From: an uncultured Bacteroidales bacterium
GTDB lineage: Bacteria > Bacteroidota > Bacteroidia > Bacteroidales > FEN-979
NCBI GenBank assembly: GCA_903903985.1
Contig: CAIVAT010000018.1
Coordinates: 124,001 to 188,000 of the forward strand
Direction of reading: 5' to 3'
DNA: 64,000 nt
Positions 35,242 to 43,702 of this stretch are shown here, one piece after another (positions within the stretch are counted from its first letter, which is position 1; every line of letters starts with the position of its first letter). The translations under genes were made by a program, and so were the position numbers. The notes below the pieces were generated by a model. The model saw only the letters and a program-made list of their open reading frames with translations. It ran no database searches and had not been told where the DNA came from.

Positions 35242-37620
35242 ATGCGGACATTTTTCGTACGAGAATCACGTAATAATTTTTTGAATATTTTTCTGCTTCT
35301 ATTGGTTTTCATCATCTTTAACAACCATCCGGGTTTGAAGGCCCAGGAAAAAACCGTCACCTACTATGCCGACCCGGCCGGGATTCCGCCTGATTTGCCA
35401 ATAGCGATCAAGCACCTTACTGCCCATGTCCGTTTTCAGGCTGAGAAAAATCTTGTTTTAGGAACGGCTGAATTTACATGCATCCAAAACAGGGAACAGG
35501 TCGATTCCATTGTATTTCATACCCCCGATTTCAAGATCTCTTCCGTAAAAATGGATGATCAGGATGTTCAATTTCACCAAACCGGCAGCAACCTGGTCAT
35601 CAATCCCCCTTCCCACGTCTCACGTCTATCGAATAACCTCCCGCGTCCCACATCCCGCATCCTCATCTCCTATACCGCCACTCCGCTGGCCGGCCCTATT
35701 TATTTCATTGGCTGGCGCCCCGAAGAAACAGGCAAGCGCAAGCAAATATGGGCACATCGCCCGCACGGATGGATTCCATACATGGATGGCCGCATCACGG
35801 CTGACCTGTTCATCACTTTTGACAGTAAATTCAAAGTGTATTCCAACGGTGAACGGCTGGAGGTAAAGGATAATGCCGATGGTACCAGCACCTGGCATTA
35901 TGCCATGATAAAGGACCATCCTTTTTTTTCTACAGCACTGGTGATTGGCGATTACAATTATAAAAGCGCGAAAACATCACGGGGAGTGCCGCTTGAATTC
36001 TGGTATTATTCCGATATGCCCGACCGTGTTGGCACAACCTATAGGTATACCGAACGGATGTTTGATTTCCTGGAAAAGGAACTGGATTTCAACTATCCAT
36101 ATCCGCTGTACCGCGAAGCGCCGGTGATCGATTACATGTATGGAGCAATGGAAACCACCACAAGCACAATCTTCGGAGACTTTATGCTGATCAATCCCAG
36201 GGCATGGTGGCAGCGGAATTATGTGAATGTGAATGCCCACGAACTGGCGCACCAGTGGTTCGGGAATTGTGTGGCCCATTTTGTGAACCGGGATGTGTGG
36301 CTGACCGAAAGCTTTGGCACCTATTATGCCAAATTGTTCGAAAAGAGCATTTATGGTGAAGATTATTACCAGAATATCCGCAATGATGAAATGCGCCTGG
36401 CTTTCGAAGCCTCTGCCAAAAACGATTACCCGGTCGGGGGCAGCCAGGGCGGTGTTCAGCGGATCTACCAGAAAGGATCGCTGGTGCTCGACATGCTTCG
36501 TGATGTCATGGGAGCAGGGGCATACAGGGATGCAGTAAAGCGTTACCTTCAAAAATATGCATTCGGTTCCGCCGAAACCAACGATTTCATCCGCTGTACT
36601 TACGAGGCAACAGGAAAACCCTGGAACTGGTTTTTCGACCAGTGGGTAAGGAGAGGAGGTGAACCCGATTACCTGGTAAAGGATACGGTCACTGTTGATT
36701 CGCTGGGAAACGGAAATATCCTTTTTAAAATCAGGCAGGTCCAGAAAGTCAATGAGCTGAATGGACTGTTTAAAATGCCGTTTGCTTTTGAAGTGCATTA
36801 CCAGGATGGTACAAGTGTGCATCAGGAAGCCTGGATCGAAAATCAATACACGGAGGTTCCTGTGCCAATTCAAGGGAACAAACCGATTGACTTTCTTCTC
36901 TTTGATCCCGGCAGGAGAATATTGAAAAAGGTAACGTTCACGCAATCCGTTGAAAGGCTTCTGGCACAGGCCCAAAAAGCAGACAACATGATCGACCGGT
37001 ACGATGCCTGGCTGGCCTTGCGAAAGGAACCGGTTTCAAAAAAAGCGGAAATCCTGGTTTCTTCTTTTAAAAAGGAATCCTTCTGGCTGATCCGGTCAGA
37101 GATTCTACAGCAGCTGGCAGCGGATCATTCACCTGAAACTGTAGAATTGTTCAGGCAGGCGTTGCTTGACAAGGATGCCAATGTCAGAAAATCAGCGCTG
37201 TTGCTGGTCAATCCGGTTCCCGATCTGCTTCAAAGCACCGTGGAAGAGATGTTGTATGATTCCAGCTACCTCAACGTCGAATATGCCCTGGAAGCACTGT
37301 GCACTTCCTTTCCGAAGAGCCTGGATTACTATCTTGAACTTGCCCGGGACATGGAGGGATGGCGTGGAAAAAATATCCGGATGATGTGGCTTTCATTGGC
37401 TATTAAAAACGGAAAAATGGAATTTCTGTCTGAACTCATCAACTACAGCAGCCCGAAATACGAATTCGAAACCCGGATGAACGCATTCAACCTCATGGCA
37501 AAACTGAAATACTCCGATGCGGAAACGCTTAAATATGCAGAGGCAGCGAGCAAACACTGGAACAACAAGCTAAGTGGCGCGGCGAAGGAATATCTTAAAA
37601 ATAGCGAATTAGCAAAATAG
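35242..37620 (+). CDS. M1 family metallo-aminopeptidase with in-frame repeat insertion
   Basis: A 792-residue exported peptidase with a signal peptide (NIFLLLLVFIIFNNHPGLKAQ). The exopeptidase loop is GAMET at 301-305 (GAMEN in many relatives). The zinc site is HELAH at 333-337, with the third ligand Glu 356 in WLTESFGTYYA. HEAT-like C-terminal repeats occupy about 580-790. Residues of about 123-142 in the N-terminal beta domain (SHVSRLSNNLPRPTSR) are encoded by a family C repeat. The last residues, NSELAK, and the stop come from a family E array shared with the start of the MFS gene. Confidence 0.93.
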   Translation: MRTFFVRESRNNFLNIFLLLLVFIIFNNHPGLKAQEKTVTYYADPAGIPPDLPIAIKHLTAHVRFQAEKNLVLGTAEFTCIQNREQVDSIVFHTPDFKISSVKMDDQDVQFHQTGSNLVINPPSHVSRLSNNLPRPTSRILISYTATPLAGPIYFIGWRPEETGKRKQIWAHRPHGWIPYMDGRITADLFITFDSKFKVYSNGERLEVKDNADGTSTWHYAMIKDHPFFSTALVIGDYNYKSAKTSRGVPLEFWYYSDMPDRVGTTYRYTERMFDFLEKELDFNYPYPLYREAPVIDYMYGAMETTTSTIFGDFMLINPRAWWQRNYVNVNAHELAHQWFGNCVAHFVNRDVWLTESFGTYYAKLFEKSIYGEDYYQNIRNDEMRLAFEASAKNDYPVGGSQGGVQRIYQKGSLVLDMLRDVMGAGAYRDAVKRYLQKYAFGSAETNDFIRCTYEATGKPWNWFFDQWVRRGGEPDYLVKDTVTVDSLGNGNILFKIRQVQKVNELNGLFKMPFAFEVHYQDGTSVHQEAWIENQYTEVPVPIQGNKPIDFLLFDPGRRILKKVTFTQSVERLLAQAQKADNMIDRYDAWLALRKEPVSKKAEILVSSFKKESFWLIRSEILQQLAADHSPETVELFRQALLDKDANVRKSALLLVNPVPDLLQSTVEEMLYDSSYLNVEYALEALCTSFPKSLDYYLELARDMEGWRGKNIRMMWLSLAIKNGKMEFLSELINYSSPKYEFETRMNAFNLMAKLKYSDAETLKYAEAASKHWNNKLSGAAKEYLKNSELAK
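35612..35667 (+). repeat. Family C words in frame inside the M1 peptidase
   Basis: CCACGTCT, CACGTCT, then CCGCGTCC, CACATCC and CGCATCC follow the ACGTCC word pattern of the array at 18381-18454. They encode a Ser/Arg/Pro-rich insert between two beta strands, and no stop arises in the used frame. Confidence 0.7.
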
Positions 37621-37637
37621 CGAAATGGCGAAATCTG
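37597..37637 (+). repeat. Octamer array, family E (AATAGCGA words), bridging M1 and MFS genes
   Basis: The words AATAGCGA, ATTAGCAA, AATAGCGA, AATGGCGA and AATCTGGC contain the last codons and TAG of the M1 gene, the 4-bp gap, and the ATG GCG AAA start of the MFS gene. Confidence 0.85.
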
Positions 37638-38884
37638 GCAACTACAAAATCCTCACCCGCACCGTCCTCCTCGTTTCTTTCGTGAGCCTGTTTACTGACG
37701 TTGCCAGTGAGATGCTCTATCCCATCATGCCGGTTTACCTGAAATCCATCGGGTTCTCAGTGCTTCTCATCGGAATCCTTGAAGGAGTGGCAGAAGCCAC
37801 TGCAGGATTAAGTAAAGGCTATTTCGGTCATTTGTCGGATATCCGCGGCAAACGCGTCCCTTTTGTCCGCGCTGGTTATACCCTGAGTGCCATTTCCAAA
37901 CCCATGATGGCCATCCTGACCTTCCCGGTATGGATCTTCTTTGCCCGCACCCTCGACCGGTTCGGCAAGGGAATCCGCACCAGCGCACGCGATGCCATGC
38001 TCAGCGACGAAACCATGCCAGAACATAAGGGTAAGGTATTCGGATTTCACCGTTCCATGGATACCGTGGGAGCTGCCATCGGCCCGATCCTTGCGCTCGT
38101 GTTCCTGTGGTTCTACCCGGGACAGTACAAATGGATGTTCATGATCGCCTTCTTTCCGGGACTGGTGGCCATTGGGCTTACGTTCCTTTTGAAAGACAGG
38201 GTAACAGGGTTACAAGGTGACAGGGTAACAGGGTTACAAGGTGACAGGGTGACAAAGTCACAAATGTCGTCTGCCCGGCCGACCATCAACCCGTCCACCA
38301 AAGTCGGCTTCTTCTCTTTTCTCAGATATTGGTCAAAGGCTTCATCAGGATTCCGTTTCCTGGTTGCCGGACTGCTGGCTTTTACACTGTTCAACAGCTC
38401 CGATGCATTCCTGTTGCTGGCGTTGAAAGAACAACATCTTTCAGATACCTGGATGATCGGGGTTTATATCTTTTACAACCTGGTTTATGCCATGTTCTCT
38501 TATCCGATCGGGGCACTTGCCGATAAAATCGGACTGAAAACAATGCTGATCACCGGCCTGTTCCTTTTTGCAATTGTATATACTTTCATGGGTTTTGTTT
38601 CTTCCCTGGCCATGTTCGGGGTTCTTTTCTTCCTTTACGGGATCTATGCCGCGTGCACCGAAGGAATTTCAAAAGCGCTGATCTCCAACATGGCAGCGAA
38701 AGCGGATACCGCAACAGCCATCGGATTTTACAACAGTTTTGCCAGTATCTTTACGCTGCTTGCCAGCTCATTGGCCGGTGTGCTGTGGTATGCCATCGGG
38801 CCGAAAGCGATGTTCATGGTTTCCGGGATGGGAGTTTTCGTGGTCGCCTGTTACCTGGTGATGGTGTTTCGGGTGAAAAGGTGA
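37625..38884 (+). CDS. MFS transporter with octamer-encoded loop
   Basis: A 419-residue twelve-helix major facilitator. The motif-A-like loop GYFGHLSDIRGKRVPFV lies after helix 2, and FGKGIRTSARDAML is typical of the bacterial MFS group that contains this RTSARD block. The central loop between helices 6 and 7 contains DRVTGLQG twice and then DRVTKSQ (residues 191-213). These are encoded by a family A octamer array in which three octamers make eight codons. The insertion is in a soluble loop where length is tolerated. Substrate unknown. It begins 4 bp after the M1 stop. Confidence 0.93.
   Translation: MAKSGNYKILTRTVLLVSFVSLFTDVASEMLYPIMPVYLKSIGFSVLLIGILEGVAEATAGLSKGYFGHLSDIRGKRVPFVRAGYTLSAISKPMMAILTFPVWIFFARTLDRFGKGIRTSARDAMLSDETMPEHKGKVFGFHRSMDTVGAAIGPILALVFLWFYPGQYKWMFMIAFFPGLVAIGLTFLLKDRVTGLQGDRVTGLQGDRVTKSQMSSARPTINPSTKVGFFSFLRYWSKASSGFRFLVAGLLAFTLFNSSDAFLLLALKEQHLSDTWMIGVYIFYNLVYAMFSYPIGALADKIGLKTMLITGLFLFAIVYTFMGFVSSLAMFGVLFFLYGIYAACTEGISKALISNMAAKADTATAIGFYNSFASIFTLLASSLAGVLWYAIGPKAMFMVSGMGVFVVACYLVMVFRVKR
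38195..38262 (+). repeat. Octamer array, family A, in frame in the MFS loop
   Basis: A 24-bp super-unit (octamers GACAGGGT, AACAGGGT, TACAAGGT) is present twice, followed by a third partial copy. It is the reverse complement of the CCCTGTTA words at 16590-16745. Two identical 24-bp copies point to recent slippage or duplication. Confidence 0.93.
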
Positions 38885-38929
38885 ATTCTGATGTGCCCAC
38901 CCTCCATCACTCAATGACCCCACTCTAAA

Positions 38930-38951
38930 TCCCTCCCCAAACAGGGAGGGA
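38930..38951. terminator. Hairpin between convergent MFS and T9SS genes
   Basis: An 8-bp perfect stem, TCCCTCCC with GGGAGGGA, has a 6-nt loop and is followed by CTTTCTC on the plus strand. The T run is weak, so it may be a terminator for the MFS transcript or a palindromic repeat. Confidence 0.45.
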
Positions 38952-39062
38952 CTTTCTCAGGATTTTTTCAACAGGTTGAAAACTTTCCCCTCTTTCCATA
39001 TTCCTTTGCCTTTTTCCTGTCAATCAAATGTCTTGCCACTTCAATGAGTTTTATGGTTGACG

Positions 39063-40643
39063 TTATCGATTGATCAGAATCTTCTGCGTATAGGTTTTAT
39101 CACTTATCTGTGCCAGGATAAAATAGATTCCACAAGGCCTGGCACGCAAATCAACTGTTAACCGGCCATGGTTTGGACAAGCAGATTCATAGATTTTTTC
39201 GCCCATGACGCTGTAAATTTCAAACTTCACGATGGATTGGATGCCGGGGTGATCGACCGTTATATAAAAGATTCCATTCGATGGATTGGGGCTGATGGTA
39301 ACCACATTTTCACCTGAATTTTTATCGGCCACACTGCCTGTGATGGCCACACATCCGTCGAAGATTGACAATGCGGCATTGGTTACCGCCGGATGAAATG
39401 GCACCAATGTTGCACCGGAAGTTGTCGTATAGGTAACGGATGCCAATCTCACGGTGCAGGTGTCCGCTGCAATCCAGTTCGCCATGACGCATCCGGAACT
39501 GTTGCCAAGTGAATCGGTTTTGATGATCCCGATCTGAGGGCGATCCGTTGGGGCCATTTTAACTCCCATGATCGGGCCATTGCCCAGGAGCATGTATCCG
39601 GTATCGAATGATTCAACCACATCGGTTGCGATGATGGCCATGGTTTGCACCCATTGAATGATTCCGGAAGAATCAATTTTGATCATTGGTTGAAAGCCCC
39701 ATCCGGCTACTGTGAAAACATAACCACCGTCGGTTGTTGCATTCAATTTTGGGCGGGAATTTTCATTCCAGTAACCAAGTGCATACTGCTGATAATTACG
39801 GCTCCATAAAACATTACCGTAAAAATCTGTTTTCAGGATTACGAATCCGTTACTTCCAAGGTCGATATACCATAAATATCCGTTTGATGTTACCACCACA
39901 TCCAGTCCCATCAGGTAGTCTGTAGGTTTACGGTACATTTTTTTTGCCCAGGAAACAGTACCTGCCGGAGTCAGCCTGATCATACATACTGAGGACTCAT
40001 ATGGGGGGTAGTTTCCAAGGTCGCCAGTGAGAATATACCCTCCATCGGATGTTTGTTTGATGGCATAAGCAAGGTTGTCCTGGTTTCCGGAACTTAATAT
40101 GGAATTCCATTGAGGGATTCCCAAAGAATCAAGTTTTACCACTACAATCTTTGTGAATGGGGCAGTGATCTGCCTCAAAAACCCGGCAATGATGAAACCA
40201 TGATCACTGGTTTGCTGCGCCGTCAGGGCATAGGACGACTGGCCAAAATCAACTGATCTTGTCCACAGGGTATCGCCGGTTGAATTCATTTTAACACAAA
40301 AAACATTGGTTCCTTCCTGGTTGGCATCGGGAGAGGTACCAGTGAAAAGATAGCAGAAATCATCGGTCGGGATAACGCTGGTGAATCGAGAGTCATAAAC
40401 GCTGGCGATCATTTTGCTCCATATAATATTCCCCGAGGAATCAATTTTCATCGCGAGTGCATAGCTGTCTTTGTAACCGGCGATCATGTATTTATGATCA
40501 TGGGTTTTTATCAGCGAATGGCCTTGGGCATCACCTGCCACATCGTAATAGACTTTTGTAAAAGTTGATTGCTGGGCGTTCAGGATGTTGGTGAAGCTAT
40601 GAAGCAGCAACAAAAAGGCGATAAATATGGATTTTGCTTTCAT
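39063..40643 (-). CDS. Secreted repeat protein with type IX secretion (type A) sorting domain
   Basis: About 526 residues from MKAKSIFIAFLLLLHSF (ATG at 40643; 40652 is also possible), with a signal peptide. The body is a series of repeats of the pattern TSDHGFIIAGF / TSDGGYILTG with SLGNxxW turns, typical of Bacteroidota delta-60-like beta-propeller proteins. The C-terminal 80 residues (ISPNPSNGIFYITVD ... YTQKILINR) are a type A T9SS sorting domain. The product is expected on the cell surface or released. Binding function unknown. Confidence 0.9.
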   Translation of the reverse strand: MKAKSIFIAFLLLLHSFTNILNAQQSTFTKVYYDVAGDAQGHSLIKTHDHKYMIAGYKDSYALAMKIDSSGNIIWSKMIASVYDSRFTSVIPTDDFCYLFTGTSPDANQEGTNVFCVKMNSTGDTLWTRSVDFGQSSYALTAQQTSDHGFIIAGFLRQITAPFTKIVVVKLDSLGIPQWNSILSSGNQDNLAYAIKQTSDGGYILTGDLGNYPPYESSVCMIRLTPAGTVSWAKKMYRKPTDYLMGLDVVVTSNGYLWYIDLGSNGFVILKTDFYGNVLWSRNYQQYALGYWNENSRPKLNATTDGGYVFTVAGWGFQPMIKIDSSGIIQWVQTMAIIATDVVESFDTGYMLLGNGPIMGVKMAPTDRPQIGIIKTDSLGNSSGCVMANWIAADTCTVRLASVTYTTTSGATLVPFHPAVTNAALSIFDGCVAITGSVADKNSGENVVTISPNPSNGIFYITVDHPGIQSIVKFEIYSVMGEKIYESACPNHGRLTVDLRARPCGIYFILAQISDKTYTQKILINR

Positions 40644-40670
40644 TGTATACATTCTATTTTCTTTGTCATC

Positions 40671-40678
40671 CAAATTTA
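40671..40678 (-). promoter_or_regulatory. -7 box (TAAATTTG) for the T9SS cargo gene
   Basis: Minus-strand TAAATTTG overlaps the most upstream ATG (40673), so translation should begin at 40652 or 40643. Confidence 0.5.
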
Positions 40679-40687
40679 AAAATAAAT

Positions 40688-40731
40688 CCGCTCACGATTT
40701 CGCTATTTCACGATTTCGCTACCCCGCTATC
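40688..40731. repeat. Octamer array, family E (GATTTCGC words)
   Basis: The words GATTTCGC, TATTTCAC, GATTTCGC, TACCCCGC and TATC lie in the gap between divergent T9SS and TonB genes. They are the reverse complement of the GCGAAATA-type words at 37597-37637. Confidence 0.8.
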
Positions 40732-40813
40732 TTTTATTCCCCATTCTGTAATGTTTTCAGGGTTCAATCGTCTGGCATGGTAATTGTCATAATTTAGATC
40801 AATTCAAAATAAT

Positions 40814-40821
40814 TATATTTG
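40814..40821 (+). promoter_or_regulatory. -7 box (TATATTTG) for the TonB-dependent receptor
   Basis: TATATTTG fits TAnnTTTG, 18 bp before the ATG at 40840. It overlaps the alternative TTG start, which is therefore unlikely. Confidence 0.5.
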
Positions 40822-40839
40822 ATCCATATCAGTAAAACG

Positions 40840-43233
40840 ATGCATAAACACTTTCTTACTTTTCTATTTCTTCTTTTTGGGGGAGTATTGTTGGCACAAA
40901 CCGGCATGATCAAAGGCCGGGTGTACAATCATAAGAACAACGAACCGGTTCCATTCGTGAACATCATCATCGATGGCAGGCCCACCCAGGGAGCCACAAG
41001 CGACATTGACGGAAATTTCAGTATCACCAAGGTTCCGCCGGGATATGCCCGGCTTGTTGCGACTGCCGTAGGGTTTAAGAAATTCATCTCTGACGATTTC
41101 CTGGTCACCAATTCAAAAACATCCGATTTGAATATCGGCCTTGATGAACAGGTGATTAACCTCGAACAGGTAATCATCAAGCCATCGGTCGTAGAGCGGA
41201 ACGAAGAGGTCCCGGTATCGCTTCAAAAACTCACCATCCAGGAAATCGAGCGGAGCCCGGGCTCAAACCGCGATATTTCAAAAGTTATTCAAAGTTTGCC
41301 AGGCGTGGCTTCATCACCTTCATTCCGCAATGATGTCATCGTCCGCGGAGGAGGCCCCGGCGAAAACCGGTTTTACCTCGATGGTGTGGAGATCCCGTAC
41401 CTGAACCATTTTTCCACCCAGGGAGCTTCCGGTGGTGCGGTAGGTATTGTCAATGTTGATTTCATCCGTGAAGTACAGCTTTATTCCAGCGCTTTCCCTT
41501 CGGCCAGGGGCAATGCCCTCAGTTCAGTGATGGAATTACGGCAAATTGACGGCAACAAGGAAAAATTCGGAGGCCGGTTGTCTTTGGGATCCAGCGACCT
41601 GGCGCTGACACTGAATGGCCCTGTCACAAAAAATTCATCCATGATCTTTTCCGTGCGCCGTTCTTACCTGCAATTTCTCTTCAGCGCATTGAAACTGCCG
41701 TTTCTGCCAACCTACAATGACTACCAGTTCAAATATAAAATTGACCTGGGTAAACGCGATCAGCTCTCTGTAATTTCTATCGGAGCCCTTGATAAAAACA
41801 AACTGAATACAGGCCTTTCCAACCCTGATGCCTTTCAGAATTATATCCTGCAATCGCTTCCTGTGAATGATCAGTGGAGTTATGTGTTCGGTTTGGTCTA
41901 TCGTCATTTCCGGGCAAAAGGATACGATACCTGGGTGCTGAGCCGTAACATGCTTAACAACGACCAGATAAAATACACAAACAATGTAGAAGTGCCAGAC
42001 AGCCTGCTTTTCAAATACAATTCGCAGGAAATCGAGAACAAATTCCGCTATGAGGGACTGACCGACCTGGTTAAATGGAAGATCACCTATGGTGCCGGGC
42101 TGGAATATGCAAGATATACGAATCAGACATATCAAAAGTTATTTATTGAAAATCAGATCCGTACGCTTGATTACGATTCAAGGATTGAAATGTGGAAATG
42201 GAATGTGTTTGGTCAGGTGAACCGTGCTTTTTTCAATGACCGGCTGAATGTGAATCTTGGGATCAGGATGGATGCCAACAACTATTCCAGCCTGATGAAC
42301 AACTTGTTGAAGCAGTTCTCGCCAAGGTTTTCTGCCTCCTATGCCTTCGTCCCCGATAAATTCTTCCTCAATTTCAATATAGGGCGCTATTATCAGCTTC
42401 CGGCATACACGTCTCTCGGATTCCGCAGCAACAACGGGACGCTGGTTAATGATTCCCTGGGCATCAGGTACATTTCTGCCGACCACGTGGTACTGGGCCT
42501 TGAATACCAGCCCAAAATAAACACCAAAATTTCACTGGAAGGGTTTTACAAGTATTACAGGAACTATCCATTTTCGATCAAAGATTCTGTAGCTCTTGCA
42601 AGCAAGGGGACTGGTTTTGGCGCAGTGGGTGACGAGCCGTTGCTCCCTATTTCCAAGGGCCGAGCCTATGGATTTGAGGTCCTGGTGAGAAATGCCGACT
42701 TTTACAAATTCAATGTTATTATCACCTACACCTTCGTGCGAAGCGAGTTTACGGATTATGAAGGCCGGTACATCCCGTCAGCCTGGGATAACCGTCACCT
42801 GGTTAACATAACCCTTGGCAGAAAATTCAAACACAATTGGGAAATCGGCGCCAAATGGCGGTTCGCAGGCGGACAACCTTATACGCCGTGGGATATGAAT
42901 AAATCGAGCCTTGTAGCAGCATGGGATGCACAGGGCAGTGGCTACCTTGATTATAATGCTTTCAATACACTCAGGCTGTCATCATTCAACCAGATTGATC
43001 TCCGGATCGACAAGGGGTTTTATTTCAAAAAATGGTCGCTGATGTTTTACCTCGATGTGCAAAACGTGCTGAATTTCAAAGCGCAGCAACCTGATTTGCT
43101 TGTCAATACCCAGGAAGACGGTTCGGTAGTGAAATATATGGATCAGGAAGGGAAGGAGCGCTATGAGTTGCGCACCATCCCTAACAGTGCCGGGACCATT
43201 TTGCCAGCCATCGGCATCATGGTTGATTTTTAA
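40840..43233 (+). CDS. TonB-dependent receptor with carboxypeptidase-like N-domain
   Basis: A 797-residue outer-membrane receptor. A signal peptide (MHKHFLTFLFLLFGGVLLAQ) leads into a CarboxypepD_reg-like domain (GMIKGRVYNHKNNEPVPFVN, about 22-100). The plug has SLPGVASSPSFRNDVIVRGG and RFYLDGVEIPYLNHF, then the barrel ends in PAIGIMVDF. No SusD-like partner gene is adjacent, so it is not an obvious polysaccharide utilization locus. The ligand is unknown. Confidence 0.94.
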   Translation: MHKHFLTFLFLLFGGVLLAQTGMIKGRVYNHKNNEPVPFVNIIIDGRPTQGATSDIDGNFSITKVPPGYARLVATAVGFKKFISDDFLVTNSKTSDLNIGLDEQVINLEQVIIKPSVVERNEEVPVSLQKLTIQEIERSPGSNRDISKVIQSLPGVASSPSFRNDVIVRGGGPGENRFYLDGVEIPYLNHFSTQGASGGAVGIVNVDFIREVQLYSSAFPSARGNALSSVMELRQIDGNKEKFGGRLSLGSSDLALTLNGPVTKNSSMIFSVRRSYLQFLFSALKLPFLPTYNDYQFKYKIDLGKRDQLSVISIGALDKNKLNTGLSNPDAFQNYILQSLPVNDQWSYVFGLVYRHFRAKGYDTWVLSRNMLNNDQIKYTNNVEVPDSLLFKYNSQEIENKFRYEGLTDLVKWKITYGAGLEYARYTNQTYQKLFIENQIRTLDYDSRIEMWKWNVFGQVNRAFFNDRLNVNLGIRMDANNYSSLMNNLLKQFSPRFSASYAFVPDKFFLNFNIGRYYQLPAYTSLGFRSNNGTLVNDSLGIRYISADHVVLGLEYQPKINTKISLEGFYKYYRNYPFSIKDSVALASKGTGFGAVGDEPLLPISKGRAYGFEVLVRNADFYKFNVIITYTFVRSEFTDYEGRYIPSAWDNRHLVNITLGRKFKHNWEIGAKWRFAGGQPYTPWDMNKSSLVAAWDAQGSGYLDYNAFNTLRLSSFNQIDLRIDKGFYFKKWSLMFYLDVQNVLNFKAQQPDLLVNTQEDGSVVKYMDQEGKERYELRTIPNSAGTILPAIGIMVDF

Positions 43234-43245
43234 GGCAGGATTTTC

Positions 43246-43641
43246 CTAATGCTGCATGCCACGCCGCCTGGCTTTAAACTCTTCCATCATTTTCAAATAG
43301 GTTTTGAACTGATCGGGGGTGAGTACAGCCTTTAATTCACCATCTTTCTGCTTGTTCATGTTCTGCGCTGTTTTCCGTTGGGCAGCCGTATCTGAAATTT
43401 TCCGGACATCCTCCATCTTTTTAGCATATTTCAGGTTGATGGAAGAAACTTTGGGCTCCTGGGCTGCCGTGAGCGACAAATTCTCTTTCATCATTTCAGT
43501 CTGGCGTTTGGCACGTTCTTCGGGAGAAGCATTGCCAAATCCTTGCCCTGGATGGTTTCCCTGGGCTGAAACAGAGGTAGCGGAGATCAACAGCAGGGTA
43601 ACCAGACCAACACAACGCGGAGGTTTGCCCTCACTGAGCAA
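43246..43641 (-). CDS. Spy/DUF4890-like small periplasmic protein, start region disrupted
   Basis: A helical protein of about 110 mature residues (ERAKRQTEMMKENLSLTAAQ, LKAVLTPDQFKTYLKMMEEF) preceded by a hydrophobic export segment, VGLVTLLLISATSVSAQ. This frame has no ATG; the most upstream usable codon is a TTG at 43641. A normal-looking start, ATG AAA AAA ATT CTT, lies just upstream in another frame and soon hits a stop. The sequence between them (CTCAGTGAGGGC ... CCGCGTTGTG) looks inserted. A frameshift at the 5' end is likely, so the gene may be damaged. Confidence 0.6.
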   Translation of the reverse strand: MLSEGKPPRCVGLVTLLLISATSVSAQGNHPGQGFGNASPEERAKRQTEMMKENLSLTAAQEPKVSSINLKYAKKMEDVRKISDTAAQRKTAQNMNKQKDGELKAVLTPDQFKTYLKMMEEFKARRRGMQH

Positions 43642-43652
43642 AGAATTTTTTT

Positions 43653-43679
43653 CATTGTTTTCATTGTTTTCATTGTTTT
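43653..43679. repeat. Nonamer array, family H (CATTGTTTT x3)
   Basis: Three exact copies of CATTGTTTT. On the minus strand they read AAAACAATG and provide three successive ATGs upstream of the Spy-like gene. A degenerate relative (CATTGCTTG, CATTGGTTG) lies at 49590-49625. Confidence 0.8.
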
Positions 43680-43702
43680 CAATTTTTTTTTTAAGCTTTC
43701 AA

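Noticed and set aside
35977-36975. A 332-codon frame antisense to the M1 peptidase
   Set aside because: It lies opposite the conserved HELAH region and has no family resemblance of its own.
40840-43233. SusC-type polysaccharide utilization locus
   Set aside because: The receiver has the carboxypeptidase-like N-domain, but no SusD partner, glycoside hydrolase or SusR-type regulator gene is adjacent.
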